A stretch of DNA of 64,000 nt from Actinomyces provencensis (GTDB lineage: Bacteria; Actinomycetota; Actinomycetes; Actinomycetales; Actinomycetaceae), in the NCBI RefSeq assembly GCF_900155435.1, contig NZ_LT700212.1, forward strand, positions 1,112,771 to 1,176,770, read 5' to 3'. Positions 54,229 to 62,636 of this stretch are shown here, in pieces. The translations under genes and the position numbers were made by a program. Under the pieces are notes generated by a model, which saw nothing but the letters and a program-made list of their open reading frames with translations, was not told the DNA's origin and did no database searches. Position 1 is the stretch's first letter; each line of letters begins with the position of its first letter.

Positions 54229-55086
54229 TCAGTCGACTTCCCGCCACGCACCGATCCGAACGGTGGTGAGCATGCCGATGTCCAGGTCCTCCAGTTGGGC
54301 GCGCGCCTCGGCCAGCGAGGGGTCTCCGTCACCCTGCGAGCTGTTCCAGGTGCTGGAGTCCTCAAGCGGGTCCTCGCCCGGGGGGACGAACAGCGCTGGC
54401 GTCTGCCCCTGGGTGAGCTGGAGGGCGAACGCCCACAGCCGCTCAGCACCGGCGCCTGCCAGTTCCCCCGTCCACTCCAGGTCCGCAGCGGCGATCCCTC
54501 CGGGCGCGAGGGTGATGAGCGGCTGCTCGTCCTCGCCGGACGTGGTGGACCCGGTCAGGTTCCTCTGCTCTGCCGTCCACAGGAACGTCGACCCCCAGTC
54601 CCCGTATCCACCGATGCCGGGGTACCCCTGGACCGTGCAGGTGTGCGAGGAGGTGTTGGTGACCATCAGGTGTGAGTAGCGGTGACCCATGGCCACGTCG
54701 AAGCCGCGCAGGAAGAAGGCGACGTCCTCAGCCCTGCAGGACTCGTCACTCTGCTGCGCCGTGGCGTCGAGCCGGAGCAGGGCGCTGCGCTGGTCGGCGT
54801 CAAGGCCGGAGGGTTCCGGCACCGGCGAGAGGGTCGCCCGGTCCCACCCGCTGCCGAGTTCCCCCTCCGAGGGCTCCCCGACCGACTGGGGTGCATCGGG
54901 GCTCGCCGTCACGGTCGGTGACGCGACCCCTGTCGACCGGGGCTGATCGGATCCCGACCCGACGCCTCCTCTGCCCATCGCCCACCACGCCACCAGGGCC
55001 ACCAACGCGGCGACCACCGCCACCGTCCACCACAGGGCAGGAGTCCGAGCCGGGGCCGGGGCCTGATCTGACGGGTGTGAGTCCAT
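54229..55086 (-). CDS. DUF4232-domain exported protein
   Basis: A 285-residue protein with a short cytoplasmic start, one membrane anchor (ALWWTVAVVAALVALVAWWA, about residues 17-36), a Ser/Gly-rich linker and a C-terminal beta-sandwich: FDVAMGHRYSHLMVTNTSSH, then TCTVQGYPGIGGYGDWGSTF and LAPGGIAAADLEWTG. This is the DUF4232 pattern of actinobacterial secreted proteins, with Cys residues that can form a disulphide. The function is unknown. The ATG at 55086 lies 19 nt after the metal ATPase stop on the same strand, so the gene may be co-transcribed with it. Confidence 0.7.
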   Translation of the reverse strand: MDSHPSDQAPAPARTPALWWTVAVVAALVALVAWWAMGRGGVGSGSDQPRSTGVASPTVTASPDAPQSVGEPSEGELGSGWDRATLSPVPEPSGLDADQRSALLRLDATAQQSDESCRAEDVAFFLRGFDVAMGHRYSHLMVTNTSSHTCTVQGYPGIGGYGDWGSTFLWTAEQRNLTGSTTSGEDEQPLITLAPGGIAAADLEWTGELAGAGAERLWAFALQLTQGQTPALFVPPGEDPLEDSSTWNSSQGDGDPSLAEARAQLEDLDIGMLTTVRIGAWREVD

Positions 55087-55105
55087 GTCCCCACGGTGCC
55101 CGCTC

Positions 55106-57214
55106 TCACTCGCGATGTCCAGCCATCTTGGGGCGCACGTTGTGCAGTTCGTGGCTGGCGTCGCCAACTCCCCCGTGCGCGTAGCTCTCCATGCGGGGTA
55201 CCCCCAACCCGCGCGACTCCGCCCTGGGCTCGATGTCCTCACGGGGGCCGGGGCGGTGTGCGCTCCTGGAGCCCCGCACACCACGGGCCCCCATCAGGCG
55301 CATGGCATTGAGGATGACCACCAGGACGGAGGCCTCGTGGACCAGCATGCCCAGCGCCATCGTGACCCCACCGGTGAACACCCCCACCAGCAGGAGAGCG
55401 ACAGTGGCCAGGGCAACCACGATGTTCTGACGCATGACGCGAACGGTCCGCTTCGCGATCCCCAGGGCCTGGGGCACTCGGAGCAGGTCCTGCGACATCA
55501 GCGCAATGTCTGCGGTCTCCACTGCGACTGCGGATCCGGCTGCCCCCATGGCCACGCCGATGTCTGCGGTGGCCAGGGCGGGAGTGTCGTTGACCCCGTC
55601 GCCCACCATCGCGATGACGTGTCCGTCGTGTCGCAGTGCTGCGACGGCGTCCTGCTTGTCCTCGGGCAGCAGCCCGGCCCGGACCTCGGTGATGCCCGTC
55701 GCCGCTGCGACCGCCTCGGCCACGGGCCGGGCGTCCCCGGTGAGCATGACGATGCGTGTGACACCCGTCCGGCGCAGCTCCTCCACCATCTGGGGGGCCT
55801 CGGTGCGTACCCTGTCTGCCACGCCCAGCACGCCGATGACCTGCTGGTCCACGGCCACGACCATCGGCGTGCGCCCACGCGCGGCCAGGTCCTCCCAGGC
55901 CCGTGCCGCCCGACCGCCCGGGTCCTCCACGCCCTGGCGTGGCAGCAGGGAGAGGCTGGCGACCAGGACACGTCGGCCCCCGACCCTGGCGATGATGCCC
56001 GCCCCCGGCACGGGGGTGACCTGGTCGGGCAGCCCACCGGGTCCCACACCGCGAGCGCGGGCAGCCTCCAGCACCGCGGGAGCCAGTGGGTGTTCCGACC
56101 CGATCTCCGCGGCGGCGGCCAGTCCCAGCACCTCGCCCTCGTCCCGTGCGGGGTCCAGGACCACGACGTCCTCCAGGTGCGGGTGCCCCTGGGTGAGGGT
56201 CCCCGTCTTGTCCAGGGCGACGGCGCTGATCCGGGCCGTGGTCTCCAGGTACTCCCCGCCCTTGATGAGGATGCCGGTGCGCGCCGCACGCCCGATCCCG
56301 GCCACGACCGCCACGGGGATGGAGATGACCAGGGCCCCAGGGCAGCTGATCACCAACAGTGTGAGGGCCCGGGCGATGTCCCCCGTTGCCAGGCCCACTG
56401 CCGATGCCAGGACGATGACTGCGGGCGTGTACCAGCGCGAGAAGCGCTCCATGAACGTCTGGGTGGGAGCCTGAGCGTCCTGGGCGTCCTCGACCCGGTG
56501 GATGATGCGTGCCAGGGTCGTGTCGGAGCCGATGCCAGTGGCTCGCACCTCCAGGACGCCGCCCCGACAGATCGTCCCGGCGAAGACGCGTCCGCCGACG
56601 GACTTCTCCACCGGGATCGACTCCCCGGTGATGGAGGACTCGTCAATCGCTCCTGTGCCTGAGATGACCCGGCCGTCCACCGGGATCCTCGCACCGTTCC
56701 TGACCAGGACTGTCTCACCGTGGTGCACCTGGGAGGCGGGCACCTGGTGGGGGGAGCCCTGGCGGATGACGGTGGCGGTCTGGGGTGCCAGGGCGACCAG
56801 CTGCGTCAGGGCCGAGCGTGTGCGGCCCAGGGTCGCGTCCTCCAGGGCGTGCCCGAGTGCGAAGAGGAAGGTCACCGCCGCCGCCTCCCAGAAGCTGCCG
56901 ATGGCCAGGGCACCGAGCGCGGCGATCGCCACCAGCAGGTCGATGCCGATCACGTGCGCGCGAAGAGCACGCAGCGCGCGGACCAGGACGGGGAGACCCG
57001 CCACCGCGGCGGCTGCGACCATGACCAGGTCGGGCAGGGTGAAAGCCTCGGGAGCTCGGACATCTGCGGCGCTTGGCAGCCACCACCGGGGGCCCAGCAC
57101 CACCGCCCCCACTCCCCCGCCCGCGTGGCGCAGGAGCAGGGCGGTCAGGATGAGCGTTGCGGAGATCGCGGGGATGAACCAGCGGTTCCTGAGGATCTGG
57201 CGGACTTGTTCCAC
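55106..57214 (-). CDS. Heavy-metal P1B-type ATPase with SCPG motif
   Basis: A 702-residue metal-transporting P-type ATPase. The phosphorylation motif is DKTGTLTQGH, with SITGESIPVEK (actuator), MVGDGVNDTPALA (hinge) and the membrane motif ISCPGALVISIPVAV. P1B enzymes usually have CPC, SPC or CPH here; SCPG is an unusual form, so metal specificity (Zn/Cd/Cu/other) is uncertain. It lacks an N-terminal metal-binding domain; the separate HMA protein just upstream may supply it. GTG 57214 is chosen because AAGG lies about 11 nt upstream and the preceding sequence is the end of the HMA gene; the exact start is uncertain. Gene order: HMA, ATPase, then DUF4232. Confidence 0.8.
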   Translation of the reverse strand: MEQVRQILRNRWFIPAISATLILTALLLRHAGGGVGAVVLGPRWWLPSAADVRAPEAFTLPDLVMVAAAAVAGLPVLVRALRALRAHVIGIDLLVAIAALGALAIGSFWEAAAVTFLFALGHALEDATLGRTRSALTQLVALAPQTATVIRQGSPHQVPASQVHHGETVLVRNGARIPVDGRVISGTGAIDESSITGESIPVEKSVGGRVFAGTICRGGVLEVRATGIGSDTTLARIIHRVEDAQDAQAPTQTFMERFSRWYTPAVIVLASAVGLATGDIARALTLLVISCPGALVISIPVAVVAGIGRAARTGILIKGGEYLETTARISAVALDKTGTLTQGHPHLEDVVVLDPARDEGEVLGLAAAAEIGSEHPLAPAVLEAARARGVGPGGLPDQVTPVPGAGIIARVGGRRVLVASLSLLPRQGVEDPGGRAARAWEDLAARGRTPMVVAVDQQVIGVLGVADRVRTEAPQMVEELRRTGVTRIVMLTGDARPVAEAVAAATGITEVRAGLLPEDKQDAVAALRHDGHVIAMVGDGVNDTPALATADIGVAMGAAGSAVAVETADIALMSQDLLRVPQALGIAKRTVRVMRQNIVVALATVALLLVGVFTGGVTMALGMLVHEASVLVVILNAMRLMGARGVRGSRSAHRPGPREDIEPRAESRGLGVPRMESYAHGGVGDASHELHNVRPKMAGHRE

Positions 57215-57269
57215 AGCTGCCGAAGCCTTTCCGGTCTGGGCACGGCTGAGTGGGGGGCGGCGGGCGGGG

Positions 57270-57512
57270 TCAGAGGTCGGACGGAGCGCTCGGGTAGCCG
57301 GCGTGGGCCAGGGCGTCGACCAGGTCCTGGGTCGACACCCGGGCGGGGTCGTGGTCCACCTCGACCCGGGAGGAGGCGAAGTGGACCGACACACCCTGGA
57401 CGCCTGGCAGTCGACGGAGCTGCTTCTCGATCTTGGCCACGCAGGAGGGGCAGGAGAATCCCTGGGCCCGCAGGACGGTGTGGGTGGGGGTGGTGGTGTG
57501 GAGCGTGCTCAT
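57270..57512 (-). CDS. Heavy-metal-associated (HMA) metallochaperone
   Basis: An 80-residue ferredoxin-like metal-binding protein with the CxxC site in AQGFSCPSCVAKIEKQLRRL and a second conserved region VSVHFASSRVEVDHDPARVS. CopZ-like proteins deliver Cu(I), Zn or Cd to P1B ATPases, and this one sits directly upstream of such an ATPase (55 nt between the stop and the chosen start). The ATG at 57512 has AAAGG about 10 nt upstream. Its promoter carries a Crp/Fnr-type box. Confidence 0.8.
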   Translation of the reverse strand: MSTLHTTTPTHTVLRAQGFSCPSCVAKIEKQLRRLPGVQGVSVHFASSRVEVDHDPARVSTQDLVDALAHAGYPSAPSDL

Positions 57513-57581
57513 GGTGCAGGTGCCTTTCGTGGGCTTTCGTGTCTGACACCCCGAAGGTAGGTGCACCCGTCGGCCATTTCC

Positions 57582-57595
57582 TTGACCCAGGTCAA
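57582..57595. promoter_or_regulatory. Crp/Fnr-type operator upstream of the HMA-ATPase operon
   Basis: TTGACCCAGGTCAA, a perfect TTGAC-N4-GTCAA palindrome, extends to CTTGACC-CA-GGTCAAG (57581-57596). A -10 box TACCTT on the minus strand (57559-57554) would put transcription start near 57547; the palindrome is then centred at -41.5, the class-II activator position. The adjacent Crp/Fnr gene is the likely regulator. Confidence 0.65.
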
Positions 57596-57756
57596 GTTCC
57601 CCGGGGGCTTCGCCCCGGGCGGACGAGGGCGACCCGCACCCCCTCCCCTACCAGGGCGACACCGAGGCACCGTGGTCGGTGTCCGCGCCTGGGTCCAGAG
57701 GGCATCCGGACGTGAGGACCGTGCACGGGCCCGCCCACCTCCGATAGGCTCCCACC

Positions 57757-58458
57757 ATGTCCCCCGGCGAACTCTGCGTGGCGCGCGTCCCGATCTTCCA
57801 GGGGCTCAGCCGCCAGGACCAACTGCAGGTGGCGGGATTCATCCGCCCCCTCCAGGTGCGCACGGGCCAGACCGTCGTCTTCCCCGGCCAGCCGGTCTCA
57901 CGTGTCCTCATCATCCACAGCGGGCGCCTCAAGGTCAGTCGCACGACCGCTGAGGGGCAGGAGCAGGTCCTGCGCACCCTCTCCGAAGGAGATGTCGTGG
58001 GCGAACGCGCGTTCCTGACCGGGGAGCTCTCCGACAACACCGTCGTCGCCCTGGAGGACTCCCGCATGTGCGTCCTGGACCATGGGGACCTGTCCGCCCT
58101 GCTGCGTGAACACCCTGACATCAGCCAGCGGATGCTGCGCACCCTCTCCGATCGCCTCGCCTCCGCGGAGCGCCTGCTCACGGCCGTGACCTCCAGCGAC
58201 GTGGGTGCGCGGGTGGCCGCCTACCTCCTGGACCTCCCCGCAACCCTCCACGACGGAGTGCCCGGGGTGCACCTGCCCATGGCCAAGCATGAGGTCGCAG
58301 CCCATCTGGGAACCACACCGGAGACCCTGAGCCGGCGCCTGTCCGCCCTCGTCGCCTCCGGCGCCATCACCCTGCAGGGCCGCCGCGACATCTCGATCGT
58401 GGACCTCCCGGCACTGGAGCGGGCGGCCACCCCCCTGCGGGCGACCAGTGGCATCTGA
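57757..58458 (+). CDS. Crp/Fnr-family transcriptional regulator
   Basis: A 233-residue regulator. The N-terminal cNMP-type beta-barrel includes VFPGQPVSRVLIIHSGRLKV and LSEGDVVGERAFLTG; the helix-turn-helix is MAKHEVAAHLGTTPETLSRR, with the FNR-like recognition residues ExxSR. The four-Cys cluster of oxygen-sensing FNR is absent: only scattered Cys residues (near 7 and 108). The signal is unknown. The ATG is leaderless (TAGGCT, 6 nt, ATG). Its gene overlaps chrA by 11 nt and it faces the HMA-ATPase operon, whose promoter has a matching site. A metal- or redox-linked role is inferred. Confidence 0.8.
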   Translation: MSPGELCVARVPIFQGLSRQDQLQVAGFIRPLQVRTGQTVVFPGQPVSRVLIIHSGRLKVSRTTAEGQEQVLRTLSEGDVVGERAFLTGELSDNTVVALEDSRMCVLDHGDLSALLREHPDISQRMLRTLSDRLASAERLLTAVTSSDVGARVAAYLLDLPATLHDGVPGVHLPMAKHEVAAHLGTTPETLSRRLSALVASGAITLQGRRDISIVDLPALERAATPLRATSGI

Positions 58459-59695
58459 GGGCGGCCCCCCGCCTGCCCCGGAGCATGCCGGCGCCCGCGA
58501 GGTCTTCCGCGTCTTCCTCCGCCTCGGTGTGACGTCCTTCGGTGGGCCCATCGCCCACATCGGCTACTTCCGTGAGGAGTTCGTGGCACGCAGGCGGTGG
58601 ATCAGTGACACCCAGTACGCCGAGCTGGTGGCGCTGTGCCAGTTCCTGCCCGGCCCTGCCTCCAGCCAGGTCGGCTTTGCCTTGGGCCTCCGACGTGCGG
58701 GTGCGATGGGGGCACTGGCCGCCTGGGTGGCCTTCACCATGCCTTCGGCCCTGGTGCTGGTGCTGGCGGGACTCGGGTTGGTCTCCCTGGGGGGCGTGGT
58801 GGGCGACGGGGTCCTCATGGGTCTCAAGGCGGTGGCAGTCGCGGTGGTCGCGCACGCAGTGTGGGGGATGGCGCGCACGCTCACACCGGACGTCCCGCGG
58901 ATGCTCATCGCGGTCACCGCCGCAGGCCTGGCCCTGGCGCTCCCGGGCGTCCTGGGGCAACTGGGCGCCCTCGCCGTGGGCCTGGGTGCGGGACTCCTGT
59001 GGCGTGGGGAGGAGGACGGGCGCGAGGCCGCACACGTCGAGGCGGGTGTCTCGCGTCGCACCGGACTGGCTGCCCTCTGCGTGTACGTGGTGCTGCTCCT
59101 GGCGCTGCCGGTCCTCACCGCCCACACCCAGGACAAGTGGGTCTCCCTGGCCGACGCGTTCTACCGGGCGGGAGCACTGGTCTTCGGCGGGGGGCACGTC
59201 GTCCTCCCGCTCCTCCAGGGCGAACCAGTGATCGCAGCGTCGATCAGCCAGGAGCAGTTCCTGGCCGGATACAGCGCAGCGCAGGCGATACCGGGGCCCC
59301 TCTTCACCCTGGCCGCCCCGCTGGGTTTCGCCATGGAGCCCGCAGGGGCAGCACCTGCGGCTGCCGCACTGGCACTGGTCGCGATCTTCCTGCCCGGCCT
59401 CCTCCTGGTCGTGGCGGCGCTCCCCTACTGGGAGTTGGTCAGGACACACCCCGTCGCCCGCTCTGCCATGGCGGGAGCCAACGCGGCTGTGGTCGGCATC
59501 CTCCTCGCCGCCTGGTGGACCCCGATCATCACCACGGGGATCACCGGGCTCCCCTCACTGGTCATCGCCCTGGGATGTGTGCTGCTGCTCGTGGTGTGGA
59601 AGCGGCCGGCCTGGATCGCTGTCCTGGTCGGCGCACTGGCGGGAGCCGTGGTCGGCGTGAGTGGCATGGGCCTCACCTGGGGCCAGGTGCACTGA
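58448..59695 (+). CDS. chrA: Chromate transporter, ChrA family
   Basis: A 415-residue, ten- to twelve-helix chromate efflux protein of the CHR family (two homologous halves). Half 1 carries FGGPIAHIGYFREEFVARRR and FLPGPASSQVGFALG; half 2 carries FGGGHVVLPLLQGEPVIAAS, AAQAIPGPLFTLAAPLGFAM and VAIFLPGLLLV. The family exports chromate. The GTG start lies inside the last codons of the crp gene (11-nt overlap), so translation is coupled to the regulator. The gene's position suggests that the Crp/Fnr protein controls metal/oxyanion defence genes on both sides. Confidence 0.85.
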   Translation: MASEGGPPPAPEHAGAREVFRVFLRLGVTSFGGPIAHIGYFREEFVARRRWISDTQYAELVALCQFLPGPASSQVGFALGLRRAGAMGALAAWVAFTMPSALVLVLAGLGLVSLGGVVGDGVLMGLKAVAVAVVAHAVWGMARTLTPDVPRMLIAVTAAGLALALPGVLGQLGALAVGLGAGLLWRGEEDGREAAHVEAGVSRRTGLAALCVYVVLLLALPVLTAHTQDKWVSLADAFYRAGALVFGGGHVVLPLLQGEPVIAASISQEQFLAGYSAAQAIPGPLFTLAAPLGFAMEPAGAAPAAAALALVAIFLPGLLLVVAALPYWELVRTHPVARSAMAGANAAVVGILLAAWWTPIITTGITGLPSLVIALGCVLLLVVWKRPAWIAVLVGALAGAVVGVSGMGLTWGQVH

Positions 59696-59785
59696 CCAGG
59701 ACCGGTTGGCTCGACCGCGCAGCGCGGACAGGGATTCCAACAATCATCTGTGGGAACTGGGCGTCGGGGTGACGCACAATGAACC

Positions 59786-61366
59786 ATGGATGTCAGCGCG
59801 TTCGCACGCTGGGCGATCAGCCCTGGGACCAGTCTCAGCACTCACTTCAGGCCCGGCGAGGATCGGTGCGGGATCTATGTCCTCGAGTTCGCCGACGGGC
59901 AACGCTACGTGGGCCAGAGCCACGACGTGGTGCGCCGTTTCGCTGACCATGCACGCACGTATCCAGACATAGTCGGCGCGCAGTTCTGCGCCGTCCAGTC
60001 CAGCGACCTCGATGCCGCGGAGCGACAGCTGATACAGAACCAGCGCGATCTGGGGTACCACCTGCGCAACATCGTCCTTGTCTCACAGTCGTGGAGCGAC
60101 TCCGTCCTCGATGCCGTCGTCGATCGCACAATCCAGATCTCCTGGACCGCGGGAGCACCCCAGACCCATCCTGATGATCTGCGAATGCTCACTGCTCGAC
60201 GCCGCCGGGCGACCCGGAAGAAGTACGCAGCACTCCAGGAGCACCGCGGGTTCGCCGATGTCTTCACCGACATCTGCACCTACGTCGACCGAGTCATTGC
60301 GTGGCCCTCCGCCACGGACGGACGTTTCTGGACGCTCACCGCATTGCCGAGCACCGGGCGCTCCCGGCAGTCCCAGCGTCTGGCATGTCTCAGTTGCGGC
60401 CGCGTTGAGACCTTCGTCGTCCTGGAAGACCGGGAGTCCGGGCAGCTGTGGTGGTTCCTCAACATGGAGCATGGAGTGGTGTCCCGCAGTTCACTGCCCC
60501 ACGACCTACAAGATGCGCTGACCTTCTCTGACAACTACCGGACTGTCGGAACGGTCGACCAGGTCTTCGGCGGTGTGGCAGGTTCTCTGGCTTCCTGGCT
60601 GGACGAGACCACGCACCTGGAAACTGCCTCGCGCCAGCTCGCCCTCAACCTCATGCGCAAGGGCCCCTCCCTCTTCGCTCGCTTCCACTGCGATGACTTC
60701 GTGGATGACGTCCTGCTGGCTCTCGAAGAAGACCGACAGGTGGCCAGCATCCCCGCAGGTGGGAGTAGGCCCCTTGGACTCACAGGACTCACAGGACTCC
60801 GCCCTGAGACACCCTCGACGTCACGTGTCCACCATCAGGGCGCAGCCTCGAAGGTGTTGTGGGCGATCCACGTGGGCAAGCGCGTCTTCGCCCCGATGCA
60901 TGTGTGTCGATCCGAGCCCGTAGCGCTCAGCGAGGGCAGCAGAACAATGGTCCAGGGTGAGACCCATGGGCGCGGCGCCATCTCCCGCAGGGAGGGACGA
61001 CGCAGGAGAGTTCCTTGGGGGTCAATCTCCGGGGTCACACTGGGCAGGGCTCAACCGGTTCTCGACATGTCCGCCCTGACAGCCAGCGCGACCTCTCCGG
61101 GCAGCGCGAACGCGCGTTCCAGGAAGGGACGGAGCTGGGAGATCGCTGCGCGGTGCTGGTCCTCGCTGAGATCGTCGAGGACAGGGGGCGCCTCCTGGTC
61201 CCAGCCGATCGCATCAGCCACGATGGTCAGGTCCCACCGGTCCCACCGCAGTCGCCCCTCGGCGCGGAGCTGGTCGCGGTACTGGCTCTCGAGGCCGACC
61301 GGGTGGTGCGCGCCCGCATGGCCCGGCGCCAGGGCAGCGCGGACATCCTCGACCGCGAGGATGTAG
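59786..61366 (+). CDS. GIY-YIG nuclease-domain protein with unclear C-terminus
   Basis: The N-terminal ~90 residues show a GIY-YIG fold: CGIYVLEFADGQRYVGQSHD, then RRFADHARTYPD, which cleaves DNA. The middle (to about residue 320) is a family I do not recognise, with LACLSCGRVETFVVLED (one CxxC) and GQLWWFLNMEHGVVSRSS. After about residue 330 the sequence turns Ser/Arg-rich and runs without a stop across the antisense gene at 61051-61491 to 61366, which looks like readthrough after loss of the true end. Base composition is more AT-rich than its neighbours, a sign of transfer. The start at 59786 has no clear ribosome site. Confidence 0.55.
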   Translation: MDVSAFARWAISPGTSLSTHFRPGEDRCGIYVLEFADGQRYVGQSHDVVRRFADHARTYPDIVGAQFCAVQSSDLDAAERQLIQNQRDLGYHLRNIVLVSQSWSDSVLDAVVDRTIQISWTAGAPQTHPDDLRMLTARRRRATRKKYAALQEHRGFADVFTDICTYVDRVIAWPSATDGRFWTLTALPSTGRSRQSQRLACLSCGRVETFVVLEDRESGQLWWFLNMEHGVVSRSSLPHDLQDALTFSDNYRTVGTVDQVFGGVAGSLASWLDETTHLETASRQLALNLMRKGPSLFARFHCDDFVDDVLLALEEDRQVASIPAGGSRPLGLTGLTGLRPETPSTSRVHHQGAASKVLWAIHVGKRVFAPMHVCRSEPVALSEGSRTMVQGETHGRGAISRREGRRRRVPWGSISGVTLGRAQPVLDMSALTASATSPGSANARSRKGRSWEIAARCWSSLRSSRTGGASWSQPIASATMVRSHRSHRSRPSARSWSRYWLSRPTGWCAPAWPGARAARTSSTARM

Positions 61367-61491
61367 CCCCGGATGCAGGCCACCACCCGGTCGAAGCGGA
61401 CCGGGACACCGATGAACATGCCCGGTCGCCTGACGAACGCCGCCGCCAGGTCCGACGCCGACATCGTGGAGACCACGTGATCGTCGCTCAT
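61051..61491 (-). CDS. Small conserved hypothetical protein
   Basis: A 146-residue soluble protein (FVRRPGMFIGVPVRFDRVVA, ALAPGHAGAHHPVGLESQYR, DDLSEDQHRAAISQLRPFLE). Similar hypothetical proteins occur in actinobacteria; no function is known. ATG 61491 is chosen because AGGGG lies about 8 nt upstream. It is 53 nt downstream of the DUF2200 gene on the same strand, so it may be in that operon. Its 3' half lies antisense to the C-terminal part of the GIY-YIG open frame, and only one of the two overlapping frames is likely to be real there. Confidence 0.6.
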   Translation of the reverse strand: MSDDHVVSTMSASDLAAAFVRRPGMFIGVPVRFDRVVACIRGYILAVEDVRAALAPGHAGAHHPVGLESQYRDQLRAEGRLRWDRWDLTIVADAIGWDQEAPPVLDDLSEDQHRAAISQLRPFLERAFALPGEVALAVRADMSRTG

Positions 61492-61544
61492 GTGCTTTCC
61501 CCTCTCAACTCCCGTCGTCTGCGGGAAACCGCTCACCGTCGACC

Positions 61545-61895
61545 TCAGTCCCGCAGGATCTTCTCCATGGCGCGTCCGCGGGCGAGCTCGTCGATGAGCT
61601 TGTCCAGGCGGCGGATCTCCCGCATCGTCGGGTCCTCGACGTCCTCCACCCGCACCCCGCACACGACGCCCGTGACCCGGTCGCGAGCGGGGTTGGGCGA
61701 CGGCGCGCGGGCGAAGAAGGTCTCCAGGTCGGTGCCCGCCGAGAGCTCCTCGGCGAGCGCGTCGGGGGTGTAGCCGGTCAGCCATTCGATGATGCGGTCG
61801 ACCTCCGCGCGTGTGCGCCCCTTCTTCTCCGCCTTCTCGACGTAGAGCGGGTACACGCGCGCCATTGTGATGGTGAAGATCCGTGGTTTCGCCAT
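61545..61895 (-). CDS. DUF2200 family protein
   Basis: A 116-residue protein that matches DUF2200 along its whole length: [40 protein letters not shown], then [20 protein letters not shown] and [20 protein letters not shown]. Members are small cytoplasmic proteins of unknown function. ATG 61895 has GGAGAG about 9 nt upstream. It precedes the hypothetical gene at 61051-61491 and is divergent from the MarR gene 205 nt away. Confidence 0.8.
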   Translation of the reverse strand: MAKPRIFTITMARVYPLYVEKAEKKGRTRAEVDRIIEWLTGYTPDALAEELSAGTDLETFFARAPSPNPARDRVTGVVCGVRVEDVEDPTMREIRRLDKLIDELARGRAMEKILRD

Positions 61896-62063
61896 GGGTC
61901 CATTCTCTCCGAGGGGCCCCTCGGCCGCGCGGGAGGGCGGGTGCGTGCGGATCAGGCGGACGAGGGCGGCCACGGCCGGGTTCCGCTGAAGTCGTCGGTA
62001 TCCACCGACCAGCCTCCGGCGGACGGCCGCCGACGGACGAGCGACCACCCTCCGACCGCCCCC

Positions 62064-62092
62064 TTCAAATGCTACGCAAAGCGTGCTACTTT
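62064..62092 (+). promoter_or_regulatory. Promoter and probable operator of marR
   Basis: TTCAAA (62064-62069), 17-bp spacer, TACTTT (62087-62092), then 7 nt to GTG 62100. TGCTAC occurs twice (62070 and 62084) around ACGCAAAGCGT, a palindrome in the spacer, which is a probable MarR site. Confidence 0.6.
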
Positions 62093-62099
62093 TCCCCAC

Positions 62100-62636
62100 G
62101 TGCAGGAACAGGAACAGATCCCGGCGGCGTCCGACGAGGACCCCGTCCAGTGGGCCCGCCTGGTGCTGATGCTCGGGCGCATCGAGAGACTCTCCAAACG
62201 ACTCGGCGGCATTCCGGTCAGCGCCGCACGCTGGAGGGCACTCCAGGTCGTCGAGACCTTCGGGCCCCTCACGGTCGGTGAGTTCACGCGACTGGACGGA
62301 CATGCCCCGTCCTCGTCGACGCGACAGCTGCGCGACCTCGAACGCGACCACCTCATCGAACGCACCGACTCCCCCGAGGACCGCCGCGTGTCCCACCTGA
62401 GCATCACCCCCGAGGGGTCACGGACCATCCGCGCCTTCGAGCAGGCCGTCGGCCAACAGGTCGCAGCCGTCGTCGACCGGCTCCCCCGCTCCGACCGAGA
62501 CGCCATCCTCGCCGCGGCCCCGGCCCTGCACGACCTGCAACAGATGCTGCGGGCCACCCACGGATTCATCACCGAGGACACCCATGACCACGACCAGCAC
62601 GCCCCAGCAGACGACACCCGGGAGCGCGACGCCTGA
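62100..62636 (+). CDS. MarR-family transcriptional regulator
   Basis: A 178-residue winged-helix repressor: [40 protein letters not shown] and the wing [18 protein letters not shown]. MarR proteins bind palindromes as dimers and release DNA when an aromatic compound binds. GTG 62100 is chosen because a leaderless promoter ends 7 nt upstream. The 3' end overlaps the MFS gene start by 53 nt, so the regulator and pump are translated together and the regulator probably represses both. The C-terminus is His/Asp-rich ([14 protein letters not shown]). Confidence 0.85.
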   Translation: MQEQEQIPAASDEDPVQWARLVLMLGRIERLSKRLGGIPVSAARWRALQVVETFGPLTVGEFTRLDGHAPSSSTRQLRDLERDHLIERTDSPEDRRVSHLSITPEGSRTIRAFEQAVGQQVAAVVDRLPRSDRDAILAAAPALHDLQQMLRATHGFITEDTHDHDQHAPADDTRERDA

